This document shows positions 47,705-56,098 of a stretch of DNA of 64,000 nt, in pieces (position 1 is the first letter of the stretch; each line of letters begins with the position of its first letter). Position numbers and translations under genes: made by a program. The notes under the pieces were generated by a model. The model ran no database searches and was not told the DNA's origin. It was given only the letters and a program-made list of their open reading frames with translations. Source of the stretch: JAEMQF01 sp963791595 (GTDB lineage: Bacteria > Pseudomonadota > Gammaproteobacteria > Burkholderiales > Burkholderiaceae_C); NCBI GenBank assembly GCA_963791595.1, contig CAWBTF010000027.1:60569-124568 (forward strand), in the 5' to 3' direction.

Positions 47705-47876
47705 TGCCACCGATGGGTTCACTCGGACCAAAACACCCGGCCCCTTCGCATTGGCGAGTAACCCACAGGCCGGACACCCACCCCAGGTGAATACGCATTT
47801 GCCGATGGTTGCGAGCTGTGCGTAGCGGACCGATGAAGCGCGGAGAGCGTTTGCCCCGAGGCACACCACCGTTGCA

Positions 47877-48128
47877 GCGCGGCAGGCGCTACGGACAGGG
47901 GCCCGCAGGGGGCGATTTCTGTGGCGGCGAGGAGCACAGCTCTGCGGTCGGCGCGCGCAGCGCGCTTCGTTGTCTAACTCGCCGCGCATGTTTGAGCGTA
48001 ACGAACGAAGTGAGTGAAGCGAGTTCGCGGCGCGACCGCAGAGCGAGCACCGCAGCGGAGTCGGTGCGAAGCGCCGACCGCCACAGCATGAGCCCCCTGC
48101 GGGCCCCTGCCCGTAGCACCTGCCGCGC
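47877..48128 (+). repeat. hairpin repeat element, copy 2
   Basis: A 252-bp element homologous to copy 1 in the opposite orientation. Terminal arms 47877-47913 and 48092-48128 pair at 35 of 37 positions. The nested stem is a perfect 11-bp pair, 47940-47950 with 48033-48043. The core CGCCGCGCATGTTTGAGCG (about 47980-47998) is shared with copy 1. Arm sequences differ between the two copies but match within each copy, the pattern expected if base pairing is what is conserved. Confidence 0.75.
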
Positions 48129-48234
48129 CGCGCCAACGCGGACGCGGACACGAGGCCTCCCACAAACGGCAGCAACGGGACGAAAGAAACCAGTGCATCG
48201 CAGCTGTCCTGACGCAACTCGAAACGCACCAGTT

Positions 48235-49524
48235 TCACTTCAACACCTCGCGCGCATCGGCAATCTCGCCGCGCAGCGCCGACGCCGCCACCGTGTAGGG
48301 CGAGCCGAGGAACACCTGGGCGGTGGCCGCACCCATGCGCCCCTTGAAGTTGCGCGCCGTCGACGAGATGACGCAGCTGCCCTCGGGGATGCTGCTGCCG
48401 TAGCCGGCGCAGGCGCCGCAACTGCTGGCCAGCAGTGTCGCGCCGGCATCGGTGAGTTGGCGCAGCGTGCCTTCGGACTGCGCGAGCTGCACGTCGTGCA
48501 CGCTCGCCGGCGCGATGAGCAGCTGCACGCCCGGCGCGATGCGCCGGCCGGCGAGCACGCGCGCGGCGGCGCGCAGGTCTTCCAGCTTGGCGCCGGTGCA
48601 CGCGCCGATGTAGGCGATGTCGATGCGCGTCCGCTCCAGCGCCGTCACCGCGCGCACGTTGGCCGGGCTGTGCGGCAGCGCCACCTGCGGTGCCAGGCTC
48701 GACGCGTCGAAGCGGTGCCGCACGCCCGGTGCACCGGCATCGCTGTGCCAGGCCTGCACATCGCATGCACCGGCCCCATGCGCCTGCAACCAGGCCTGCG
48801 TGGTCGCATCCGGCGCGATCAGCCCGGCCTGCGCGCCCAGTTCCGCGCTCATGTTCGCAAGCGTCATGCGTTCTTGCATGCTCAATGCCACCACCGCCTC
48901 GCCGCAATACTCCACCGCCTGGTACTCGCCGCCGTCCATGCCCAAGCGGCTGAGCATCGCCAGCATCATGTCCTTGGCGCTCACGCCGTCGGCCAGGTGC
49001 CCGCCCCATTCCATGAAGATGGTGTGCGGCACCTTGAGCCAGATTTCTCCGGTGCAGACGACGCCGAGCATCTCCGTCGCGCCCACGCCGAACATGTACG
49101 CGCCGAACGCGCCGCCGGTGGGCGAGTGCGAATCGCCACCCACGCAGAACATGCCCGGGCGAATGTGCCCATGCTGCGGCACGACGACGTGGCAGATGCC
49201 CAGCGAGTCGTACACATGCGGCAGCGCCTGCTCGCGCGCCCAGTCGCGCGCGATGCGCACGATGCGCCGCGCTTCGTCGTCGGCCTCGGGCACGTAGTGG
49301 TCGATCACGAGCACGACCTTGCTCTTGTCCCAGATCGGCGCGCCGAGTTGCGCCAGCAGCGGCTGCAGGCGGCGCGGGCCGCTCGAGTCGTGGAACATCG
49401 CCAGGTCGACGCGGCACGTCAGCACTTCTCCGGGCACCGCATGGGCGCGCCCGGCGGCGCGCGCCACCAGCTTTTGCGCCAGGGTCCGGGCGGGCGTTGC
49501 CGCCGAGGTGTCGTTGGATGGCAT
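48235..49524 (-). CDS. LeuC-like large subunit of an aconitase-family hydro-lyase
   Basis: This 429-residue protein has the three [4Fe-4S] ligands of the aconitase family at Cys309 (IGACTGAKLED), Cys369 and Cys372 (SSCGACAGYGS), and the GGDSHSPTGGAFGAYMFGVG active-site segment near residue 129. Members dehydrate or hydrate carboxylic acids such as isopropylmalate, homocitrate, maleate or dimethylmaleate. It is catalytic together with the LeuD-like subunit. Its length suits the bacterial/archaeal two-subunit type (about 420) rather than the 470-residue biosynthetic LeuC, which supports a catabolic role. The Bug-type gene precedes it by 19 bases. Confidence 0.87.
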   Translation of the reverse strand: MPSNDTSAATPARTLAQKLVARAAGRAHAVPGEVLTCRVDLAMFHDSSGPRRLQPLLAQLGAPIWDKSKVVLVIDHYVPEADDEARRIVRIARDWAREQALPHVYDSLGICHVVVPQHGHIRPGMFCVGGDSHSPTGGAFGAYMFGVGATEMLGVVCTGEIWLKVPHTIFMEWGGHLADGVSAKDMMLAMLSRLGMDGGEYQAVEYCGEAVVALSMQERMTLANMSAELGAQAGLIAPDATTQAWLQAHGAGACDVQAWHSDAGAPGVRHRFDASSLAPQVALPHSPANVRAVTALERTRIDIAYIGACTGAKLEDLRAAARVLAGRRIAPGVQLLIAPASVHDVQLAQSEGTLRQLTDAGATLLASSCGACAGYGSSIPEGSCVISSTARNFKGRMGAATAQVFLGSPYTVAASALRGEIADAREVLK

Positions 49525-49543
49525 GGCGTGGTGCCTGCGCGCT

Positions 49544-50524
49544 TCAGTCGGGTGTGGCGCCGGAATAGCGCACCAGCGCGGCCCAGCGAGGAATGTCGGC
49601 CTTGACGAACGCGGCAAACTCTTCCGAGCTGCTGGCCACCACTTCGGCGGCATCGCCTTCCAGGCGTTTGCGCACCGCCTCGGCGCGCACCGCGGCACGC
49701 GCCGCGTCGCCGATGCGTTGCACGAGATCGGGCGCCATTTTCGCCGGCCCGAACAGGCCGAACCAGGCTTGGGACTGGAACCCCGGCAGCGCTTCGGCGA
49801 TCGCCGGCACATCGGGGAACACGGCCAAGCGCTTCAGGCTCGTCACGCCGAGCGCGCGCAGCTTGCCCGCCTGGATGAGGCCGCGCGTATTGAGCACCGG
49901 CGCGAACATCAGCGGCAGGTTGCCGGCCACGACGTCGGCCACCGCGGGCGCGGTACCGCGGTAGGGGATGTTGACGATGAACAGCTTGGCCTGCATCTTG
50001 AACGCCTCGCCCGCCAGATGCACTGAAGAGCCGATGCCGCCCAAGCCCATGCTCAGTTGCCCGGGTCGCGTGCGCGCGTAGGCCATCAACTCATGCACGT
50101 TGCGGTACGGCTGGTCCGGGTGGCACACGAGCACCGAGGTGCTGGTGCTGAGCTGGGTGAGCGGCGTGAAGTCGGCCAGCGGGTCGAACGGCAGCTTGGG
50201 GTAGAGCGTGGCGTTGATCGTATGGCTGGTGAAGCTGACGAGCAGGTGGTTGCCGTCGGGCGCCGACTTGGCGACGAAGTCGGCCGCGATGTTGCCGCCT
50301 GCGCCCGACTTGTTCTCGACGATCACGGTGCGATTCAGCAGGCGCCCCATCTCGGGCGCGATTTCGCGGGCCAGCGTGTCGGTGCTGCCGCCGGGCGTGA
50401 CCCCGACCCACAGGCGAATCGGGCCGACGTTCTGCGCGCGCGCTGCCGGGGCGCCAGCGGCGAGTGCGGCCAGGGTGAGCAGCGCGCGGCGCCGGTGCAG
50501 GAAGTGTCGCGAGGCTTTGTGCAT
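49544..50524 (-). CDS. Bug-type tripartite tricarboxylate transporter binding protein
   Basis: This 326-residue periplasmic binding protein has a signal peptide (RRRALLTLAALAAGAPAARA). The mature start is IRLWVGVTPGGSTDTLAREIAPEMG, followed by KSGAGGNIAADFVAKSAPDGN, GSSVHLAGEAFK and IPYRGTAPAVADVVAG. Bug proteins bind small carboxylic or amide compounds such as nicotinate, aspartate or gluconate. No TctA/B partner lies nearby. Placed between livF and the LeuC-like gene, it may bind the same substrate as the adjacent ABC transporter or act as its sensor. Confidence 0.87.
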   Translation of the reverse strand: MHKASRHFLHRRRALLTLAALAAGAPAARAQNVGPIRLWVGVTPGGSTDTLAREIAPEMGRLLNRTVIVENKSGAGGNIAADFVAKSAPDGNHLLVSFTSHTINATLYPKLPFDPLADFTPLTQLSTSTSVLVCHPDQPYRNVHELMAYARTRPGQLSMGLGGIGSSVHLAGEAFKMQAKLFIVNIPYRGTAPAVADVVAGNLPLMFAPVLNTRGLIQAGKLRALGVTSLKRLAVFPDVPAIAEALPGFQSQAWFGLFGPAKMAPDLVQRIGDAARAAVRAEAVRKRLEGDAAEVVASSSEEFAAFVKADIPRWAALVRYSGATPD

Positions 50525-50539
50525 GGTGCAGCTCTCTCG

Positions 50540-51256
50540 TCAAAGGCCGAGGTAGGCGCGCTTCAGTTCCGCGCTGGCCAGCAGTTCTGCGGGTGTGCCT
50601 CCAAAACGAAGCTCGCCGTTTTCCATCACGTAGGCCCGCGCCGCGATCTCCAGCGCCTGCGCGACGTTCTGCTCGACCAGCAGGATCGACAGGCCCTCGC
50701 TCAACAGCCGGCGAATCAGCGTGAACATTTCTTCCACGAGCAAGGGCGACAGGCCGAGCGACGGCTCGTCCAGGATCAGCAGGCGCGGCTCGGCCATCAG
50801 GCCGCGGCCGATCGCCAGCATCTGCTGCTCGCCGCCGCTCATCGTGCCTGCGCGTTGCGCCAGGCGCTGCTTCAGGCGGTCGAACACCGCGAAGACGCGC
50901 TCCAGGTTCTGCGCGCGGCGCTCGCGGGCGCGGGTGTAGGAGCCCAGCTCCAGGTTCTCTAGCACCGTCAGGTTGGGAAATATTTTGCGCCCCTCGGGCA
51001 CCTGGATCAGCCCGGCCTGCACCACGCGGCGGTAATGCACGTTGGTGATGTCCTGGCCGTCGAACGCGACCCGGCCGCCGCGCGCGCGCACGATGCCGCA
51101 GGCGGTGTTGATCAAGGTCGATTTGCCTGCGCCGTTGCTGCCCAGCAGCGCCACGATCTCACCCTGATCGACATGCAGGTCCACGCCGCGCAGCACTTCG
51201 ACGCCGGCATAGCCGCCGCGCAGGCCTTGGATGTCGAGCAGCGCGCTCATGTTCAA
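50540..51256 (-). CDS. livF: branched-chain-type ABC transporter ATPase LivF
   Basis: This 238-residue ABC ATPase has Walker A LLGSNGAGKST near residue 36, signature MSGGEQQMLAIGRGL near 138 and Walker B RLLILDEPSLGLSP. The short form and the LRGGYAGVEVLRGVDL start are typical of LivF. The ATG overlaps the livG stop (ATGA). It powers uptake together with LivG. Genes livK-H-M-G-F lie consecutively on the - strand, and the substrate is probably an amide, amino acid or carboxylic acid rather than a branched-chain amino acid. Confidence 0.92.
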   Translation of the reverse strand: MNMSALLDIQGLRGGYAGVEVLRGVDLHVDQGEIVALLGSNGAGKSTLINTACGIVRARGGRVAFDGQDITNVHYRRVVQAGLIQVPEGRKIFPNLTVLENLELGSYTRARERRAQNLERVFAVFDRLKQRLAQRAGTMSGGEQQMLAIGRGLMAEPRLLILDEPSLGLSPLLVEEMFTLIRRLLSEGLSILLVEQNVAQALEIAARAYVMENGELRFGGTPAELLASAELKRAYLGL

Positions 51257-52011
51257 CCCTGCGCCTGTGCGGCCCCGTTCAGGCGTGCCGCCGCGCCGGG
51301 GCCCAGATAGGCCTCGACGACCTTCGGGTCGCTCGTCACCTGCGCCGGCGTGCCCGAGGCGATCAACTGCCCTTGGGCGAGCACCCAGACATGCTGCGCC
51401 AGGTTCATCACCGCCTGCATCACATGCTCGATCATCAGCACCGTGACGCCGCTTTGTGCGATGCCGCGCACGACGGGAAGCATTTCGCTCACCTCCTGCG
51501 GATTCAGGCCGGCGAGCACTTCGTCCAGCAGCAGCAGCTTCGGCCTTGTGGCGAGGGCGCGCGCGAGTTCCAGGCGCTTGCGGCCGGCGACGGTGAGGTC
51601 GGCAGCGGGCTTGTCGAGTTGCGGCGCCAGCCCCACGCGCTGCGCCACCGCTTCGGCGGCGGCCAGGGCGCGCGCGCGGTGCGGCTCGTGCAGGTGCGCG
51701 CCGACGGCGATGTTCTCGCGCACCGTCTGCGCGGCGAACGGTTGCACGATCTGGAAGGTGCGTGTCATGCCGGCACGCGCGTTCAGGTGCGGCGCCTGGC
51801 CGGTGATGTCACGGCCATCGAAGTGCACCGATCCGGAATCGGGTTTGAGGAAGCCCGACATCAGCGCGAACAGCGTCGTCTTGCCCGCGCCGTTGGGCCC
51901 GATCAACGCGCCCAGCGTGCCGGGCTGCAGCGCCAGGCTCACGCCTTGCACCGCGCGCAATCCGCCGAACGCGACCGACAAGCGGTCGATCGCGAGCAAC
52001 GGCTCAGCCAC
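51253..52011 (-). CDS. livG: branched-chain-type ABC transporter ATPase LivG
   Basis: This 252-residue ABC ATPase has Walker A IGPNGAGKTTLFALMSG near residue 36, LTVAGRKRLELARALATRP in place of the strict LSGGQ signature (normal for LivG) and Walker B LLLLDEVLAGLNPQE. The start overlaps livM by eight bases. It forms the ATPase pair with LivF on the cytoplasmic face. Confidence 0.92.
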   Translation of the reverse strand: MAEPLLAIDRLSVAFGGLRAVQGVSLALQPGTLGALIGPNGAGKTTLFALMSGFLKPDSGSVHFDGRDITGQAPHLNARAGMTRTFQIVQPFAAQTVRENIAVGAHLHEPHRARALAAAEAVAQRVGLAPQLDKPAADLTVAGRKRLELARALATRPKLLLLDEVLAGLNPQEVSEMLPVVRGIAQSGVTVLMIEHVMQAVMNLAQHVWVLAQGQLIASGTPAQVTSDPKVVEAYLGPGAAARLNGAAQAQG

Positions 52012-52963
52012 GGCGCCCTCGCCACAGTTCGCGCCCGCTGCGGCCCATGCCCGACAAGCCGCGCGGCAGGAACATCACGATCAGTACCAGCACTACACCG
52101 TAGATCACCATGTTCAGACCCGGCAGGTTGCCGAACAGGTTGCGCGTCAGCTCGGCGAGCAGGTGCAGCAGCGCCGCGCCGAGCAGCGGGCCCCACAGCG
52201 TGCCCATGCCGCCGACGATGGCCGCGACCAGCGCCTCGACCGAGCTGGCCGGGCCGAAGGCAATCGACGGGTCGATGTACTGGAACACCTGCAAATAGAA
52301 CGCGCCGCCCGCGCCCATGAAGGCGCCGGACAGCGCAATCGCGCCAAGCTTCACGCGCCACGGGTCCACGCCGAGCGCGCGCGCCGCGTCTTCGTTGTCG
52401 CGCACCGCCTGCAACTGCGCGCCGAAGCGCGAGTGGCGCAGCCAGCTGCTCACCAGCAGCGCCGCGACCACGAAACCGAGCACGAGCACGATCGAGCCCT
52501 TGCGCGACGCGAACTGAAGGTTGGCGAACGATTCGTTCAGCGGCAGCATCAGGCCGACACCACCGCCGGTGAATTGCGCTGTGACCGCGAGCACGCGAAA
52601 CACCTCGGCAAAGGCGAGCGTCACGAGGGCGAAGTAGGAGCCCTTCAGGCCGTAGCGAAACGTCAGCGCGCCCACGCCCGCGCCCAGCGCCGCGGCCAGC
52701 AGCACGGCCAGCATGAGCGCAAGCCACGCATTCACGCCGAAGCTCAGTTGCGCGATCGCCTGCACATAGGCCCCGGTGCCGAAGAACAGCGCATGGCCGA
52801 ACGAGAACTGCCCGCCATAGCCGCCCAGCAGGTTCCAGGCCTGCGCCAGCAACGCGGCGTAGAGCGCCATCATGATGAAGGTGAGCCAGACTCCGGAGTC
52901 CAGGCTCAGCGTGAGCGCGCCGATGGCGGCGGCGAAAGCGGCGATGGCGGCAAGGTCTTTCAC
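52004..52963 (-). CDS. livM: branched-chain-type ABC transporter permease LivM
   Basis: This 319-residue membrane permease has about nine to ten helices. It contains the LLGGYGGQFSFGHALFFGTGAY segment near residue 45 and the cytoplasmic coupling loop RHSRFGAQLQAVRDNEDAARALG typical of LivM. It pairs with LivH to form the translocation channel. The gap to livH is 22 bases. Confidence 0.91.
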   Translation of the reverse strand: MKDLAAIAAFAAAIGALTLSLDSGVWLTFIMMALYAALLAQAWNLLGGYGGQFSFGHALFFGTGAYVQAIAQLSFGVNAWLALMLAVLLAAALGAGVGALTFRYGLKGSYFALVTLAFAEVFRVLAVTAQFTGGGVGLMLPLNESFANLQFASRKGSIVLVLGFVVAALLVSSWLRHSRFGAQLQAVRDNEDAARALGVDPWRVKLGAIALSGAFMGAGGAFYLQVFQYIDPSIAFGPASSVEALVAAIVGGMGTLWGPLLGAALLHLLAELTRNLFGNLPGLNMVIYGVVLVLIVMFLPRGLSGMGRSGRELWRGRRG

Positions 52964-52985
52964 GGCAAGCGCGGCGGAAATGCGG

Positions 52986-53858
52986 TCAGGCTCTGGCGCC
53001 GAACAGACCCTGAGGCCGAAACAGCAGCACGGCGATGAAGATCGCGAAGATGCCGATCTGGCCGAGCGACTCGCCGAGGAACAGGCCGCCGAGCGACTCC
53101 ACCACGCCGATCAGCAAGCCGCCGAGCAGCGCGCCGCCAAAGCTGCCCATGCCGCCCAGCACGACGATGGTGAACGCCACGAGCACGAAGCCGGCGCCGA
53201 CCTGCGGGTTCACGTAGTACGCGGGCAGCAGAAAACACGCCGCCGCGCCCAGGCACGCCAGGCCGATGCCGAAGCACATGGCATAGACGTGATCGACGTC
53301 GATGCCCATCAGCATCGCGCCGTGTTTTTCTTTCGCCACGGCGCGGATCGCGCGGCCCAGGTCGGTGCGTGCCACGGTCCACAGCAGCAGCGCGCAGGCC
53401 ACCAGCGCACCGGCGAACGCCACGAGTTTGGGCAGGGCGATGAAGGCCGGCCCGATCTGCACCGTGCTCAGCGTGTAGCTCGTCTCGATGGTGCGCGTAT
53501 CGCTCTTGAACAGCAGCAGCGCGAGGTTCTCCAGCACGATCGCCAGACCGAGCGTGACGAGCAGGATGTTTTCGTCCTTGCCGTGACTCGCGCGGTTGAT
53601 GATTGCGCGTTGCAGCGCATAGCCGAACACGAACATGCCGGGCACGACGATGGGCAGCGCCAGATACGGATCGATGCCCCAGCGCGTCTTCAGCAGGTAC
53701 ACGGCGTACAGCGCCACCATCAGCGCCGCGCCATGCGCGAAGTTGACGATGTGCAGCACGCCGTAGATCAGCGTCAGGCCCAGCGCGATCAGCGCGTACA
53801 CCGCGCCCGTGGTCAGCCCGTTCAGGACCGACGGGACGAGGATGCCCAACTCCAGCAT
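52986..53858 (-). CDS. livH: branched-chain-type ABC transporter permease LivH
   Basis: This 290-residue membrane permease has about eight helices, starting LNGLTTGAVYALIALGLTLIYGVLHIVNFAHGA, the LivH hallmark. It also has the coupling-loop segment TDLGRAIRAVAKEKHGAMLMGID and VVLGGMGSFGGALLGGLLIG near the end. It forms the channel with LivM. The binding-protein gene livK lies 73 bases upstream. Confidence 0.92.
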   Translation of the reverse strand: MLELGILVPSVLNGLTTGAVYALIALGLTLIYGVLHIVNFAHGAALMVALYAVYLLKTRWGIDPYLALPIVVPGMFVFGYALQRAIINRASHGKDENILLVTLGLAIVLENLALLLFKSDTRTIETSYTLSTVQIGPAFIALPKLVAFAGALVACALLLWTVARTDLGRAIRAVAKEKHGAMLMGIDVDHVYAMCFGIGLACLGAAACFLLPAYYVNPQVGAGFVLVAFTIVVLGGMGSFGGALLGGLLIGVVESLGGLFLGESLGQIGIFAIFIAVLLFRPQGLFGARA

Positions 53859-53931
53859 TGGCGGGGCGTTTGTGCGCGGGTTGTTTCGGAACGGCGCGTC
53901 GGCGCGGTGTCAGCCGTGCGGCGGTGCGACT

Positions 53932-55132
53932 TCAGGCGCGCAGCGGAAAGATCGGCTCGACCTCGCGAAACTCGCGCGGCACGATGACGCGGATGTCGCC
54001 CTTGATCACCTGCGTCATCAGCGGCTGCGCGCCCAGGTTCTGGCCGTTCTCGAACTTCGTCGGGCCATAGGGCATGAAGTGGTCGGCGAAGCTGCTGGAG
54101 GCGAGCGCGTCGACGATCGCGGCACGGTCCGTGCTCTTCGCGCGCTCGATGGCATCGGCCAGCAAGCGCACCGCGGTGTAGGTGTTGAACACCTCGTAGC
54201 TGAAGAACAGGCCCTTGGCTTCGGTGCGTTTCCTCAGCTCGGCGCTGCGCTTGTCTTTCGGGTTGAACCAGTGGTTGCAGTCGATGATGCCGTTCGCGGC
54301 GTCGGGGAACTCCTTCAGGAATTTGTAGCTCGACGCCGCGCCGCCCAGCACCGAGAAGATCGCCTTGGGCGCCACCTGCTGCTGCTGCATCGTGCGCACC
54401 AGCAGCGCGTATTCGTTGTAGTAGTTGGCCGGGATCACGATGTCCGGGTTCAGCGCCTTCATGCGCAGCACGATGTTGTTGAAGTCGCGCGTCGGGTTCG
54501 CGTGCTTCACCACTTCGGCGACGGTGTAGCCGAAACCCGGCAACTCGCGCGCCAGCAGGTTCGCCGTGCCGGTGCCGAACAGGCTTTCTTCGTGAACGAT
54601 CATCACCGTCTTGGCCGGCTTGCCGGCGGCGGTGTTCAGCACATGCAGGTTGTTCACCGCCACCTGGGCGCAGATGCGGTAACCCGGGCCGAAGCGGAAG
54701 GTGTTCTTCAGCCCGCGCTCGACGATCTGGTCCGCCACGCCGACATCCACCACATGCGGCAGGTTGTAGCGCGCCGCGGCCTGCGTGGTCGCCAGGCAGA
54801 TCGCGGAGGCGTAGGCGCCGACCACGGCGCTGCAACCCGCCTCGTTCATCTTCTCGATCTCGGCCACCCCCGCCTGCGGCGTGCTCTGCGCATCGCCCAG
54901 CAGCACGTCGAGCTTGGCGCCGCCGAGCGACTTGATGCCGCTCTTGTTGATGTCTTCGACCGCCATCAACGCGCCCTCGCGGCACTGCTGGCCCGAGTAC
55001 GCCAGCGCACCCGTCACCGGGTGCAGGATGCCCACCTTCACGGCCTTGGGCTGCGCGCCGCCGACGAGCGGGAACGCGAGCACGCTGGCCGCGGCGGCGG
55101 AGCTGCTGAATGAATGCGCGACGATGGTTCAT
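53932..55132 (-). CDS. livK: branched-chain-type ABC transporter binding protein LivK (frameshift in signal peptide)
   Basis: This periplasmic binding protein has about 399 residues. The mature part starts VKVGILHPVTGALAYSGQQCREGALMAVEDIN and continues with family motifs (VGAYASAICLATTQAAARYNLPHV, IVHEESLFGTGTANLLA, YNEYALLVRTMQQQQV). The ATG at 55132 gives MNHRRAFIQQ. One extra base near 55100 then separates it from SSAAAASVLAFPLVGGAQP, so the signal peptide is split between frames. The fold is that of amide/urea/branched-chain binding proteins; the ligand is unknown. It is the first transporter gene after the GntR regulator, 24 bases downstream of it. Confidence 0.87.
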
Positions 55133-55156
55133 ACGGTTTCCTCTCGGTATTTGCGG

Positions 55157-55966
55157 TCAATGAAACTGCGCGGACAGCTCCTTGCTGACCCACACCTTGG
55201 CGTCGATGCCGCCGACTCGCGACAACTCCATCTCATACTGATAGCGGTCGGGCCGGTACAGGCCTTGCAGCCACTGCACCGGGCGCTCGTTCACGTCGAA
55301 CACCAGGCGTTCGACGGCGAGCAGCGCGCTGCCCACCGACACGCCGAGCAGCTGCGCCACGCCGGCGTCGGCGAGCTTGGCGGAAATGTTCTGCCGCACC
55401 CGGCCGATCTGCACGCCCGAGGTCTCCAGCAGCATCAGCAGCGGCGTGCGCGCGAGTTCGCGGCGGCCGAAGCCCTTGGCGAACTCTTGCGGCACATGCG
55501 TCGTGATGTGCGACAGCGGCCCCTCGCGCGTGGCGCGCAGCCGCACCGCCTTTTGCACCGGCGCGCCAGGCGCGATGTCGAGTTGCCTTGCGGCCTGATC
55601 GGACGCCGGCAGCACCTCGCAGCGCAGCACCTTGACCGAGGTGCGCAAGCCCATGTTGACGATGTTCTCCAGCAGCCCGGTGAGCTGGGCGCGTTGCGCC
55701 GGCGCCGTGCCGCTCGAACCGCTGGCGGCCGCGCGCGGCGTGCCCACTGCCACGGTGCCGCGCCCCGGCGCACGCTGGATCAACCCTTCCGCCGCGAGGT
55801 GTTCCAGCGCGCGGCGCACCGTGACGCGCGCAACGCCGAACTCCTTCATCAAGTGCAGCTCGCCCGGCACGCCGGCCGCGAAGCGGCCCTCATCGAGCTG
55901 CTCGCGCAGCACCAGGTAGACCTGGTGGTATTTGGGCAGCGGCAGCAGCTGGGACATGCGGGCCAT
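55157..55966 (-). CDS. GntR/HutC-family transcriptional regulator
   Basis: This 269-residue regulator has an N-terminal winged helix (LREQLDEGRFAAGVPGELHLMKEFGVARVTVRRALEHLAAEGLIQRAPGRGT; residues 20-75). A UTRA effector domain (about 95-245; HITTHVPQEFAKGF, LLAVERLVFDVNERPVQWLQGLYRPDRY) follows. HutC-type members sense pathway intermediates and repress catabolic operons. It heads the - strand catabolic block and is divergent from the M20 gene. A palindrome 17 bases before its start (55983-56000) is a likely operator serving both directions. Confidence 0.9.
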   Translation of the reverse strand: MARMSQLLPLPKYHQVYLVLREQLDEGRFAAGVPGELHLMKEFGVARVTVRRALEHLAAEGLIQRAPGRGTVAVGTPRAAASGSSGTAPAQRAQLTGLLENIVNMGLRTSVKVLRCEVLPASDQAARQLDIAPGAPVQKAVRLRATREGPLSHITTHVPQEFAKGFGRRELARTPLLMLLETSGVQIGRVRQNISAKLADAGVAQLLGVSVGSALLAVERLVFDVNERPVQWLQGLYRPDRYQYEMELSRVGGIDAKVWVSKELSAQFH

Positions 55967-55982
55967 GATGTGACAGTTCTAA

Positions 55983-56000
55983 TGTCCTGGCAATAGGACA
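55983..56000. promoter_or_regulatory. palindromic operator candidate for the GntR/HutC regulator
   Basis: TGTCCT-N6-AGGACA is a perfect 6-bp inverted repeat with a 6-base spacer in the 132-bp divergent region between the regulator gene (start 55966) and the M20 gene (start 56099). HutC-type regulators bind short palindromes near their own promoters. The location fits repression of both transcripts. No clear -35/-10 pair was identified. Confidence 0.5.
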
Positions 56001-56005
56001 AGTAC

Positions 56006-56053
56006 CCGGGCTTCTTCGATTGGGGTTCGGCGCCACGGGTAGGCCGTCATTGA
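56006..56053 (+). pseudogene. remnant of an enoyl-CoA hydratase 3' end
   Basis: In one frame the sequence reads PGFFDWGSAPRVGRH then stop. 56009-56034 matches 42996-43021, the 3' end of the intact enoyl-CoA hydratase gene, at 25 of 26 bases, in the same orientation and same reading frame. Nothing upstream of it resembles the rest of the hydratase. It is best read as a fossil of a second hydratase copy left by rearrangement. Confidence 0.6.
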
Positions 56054-56098
56054 CCCATCGCCGTGCAAAATCGAACCATCCTCACCGCCACCCCCACC

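Larger units (their letters stand above)
47329..48234. other. 906-bp non-coding interval between the hydro-lyase subunit genes
   Basis: The gap between the LeuC-like and LeuD-like genes contains two ~250-bp hairpin elements (separate entries) and three plain stretches: 47329-47451, 47705-47876 and 48129-48234. Long open frames run through it, but they are the by-product of GC-rich palindromes and show repetitive arginine/serine/leucine peptides rather than protein-like sequence. I see no clear promoter or T-run terminator. The interval interrupts what is otherwise a tightly overlapping operon. Confidence 0.7.

Noticed and set aside
47329..48234. Repeated units as a CRISPR array or insertion sequence
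   Set aside because: There are only two copies, in inverted orientation, with no short regular repeats and spacers and no transposase frame.
46837..49524. Leucine-biosynthesis leuCD
   Set aside because: Lengths, lack of leuB/leuA and a catabolic transporter/lyase context argue for a different hydro-lyase, so the leu symbols were not used.
47809..49605. 598-codon open frame on the + strand across the hairpin elements and the LeuC-like gene
   Set aside because: It is produced by the palindromic repeat and by the antisense of the hydro-lyase gene; the peptide is repetitive and arginine-rich.
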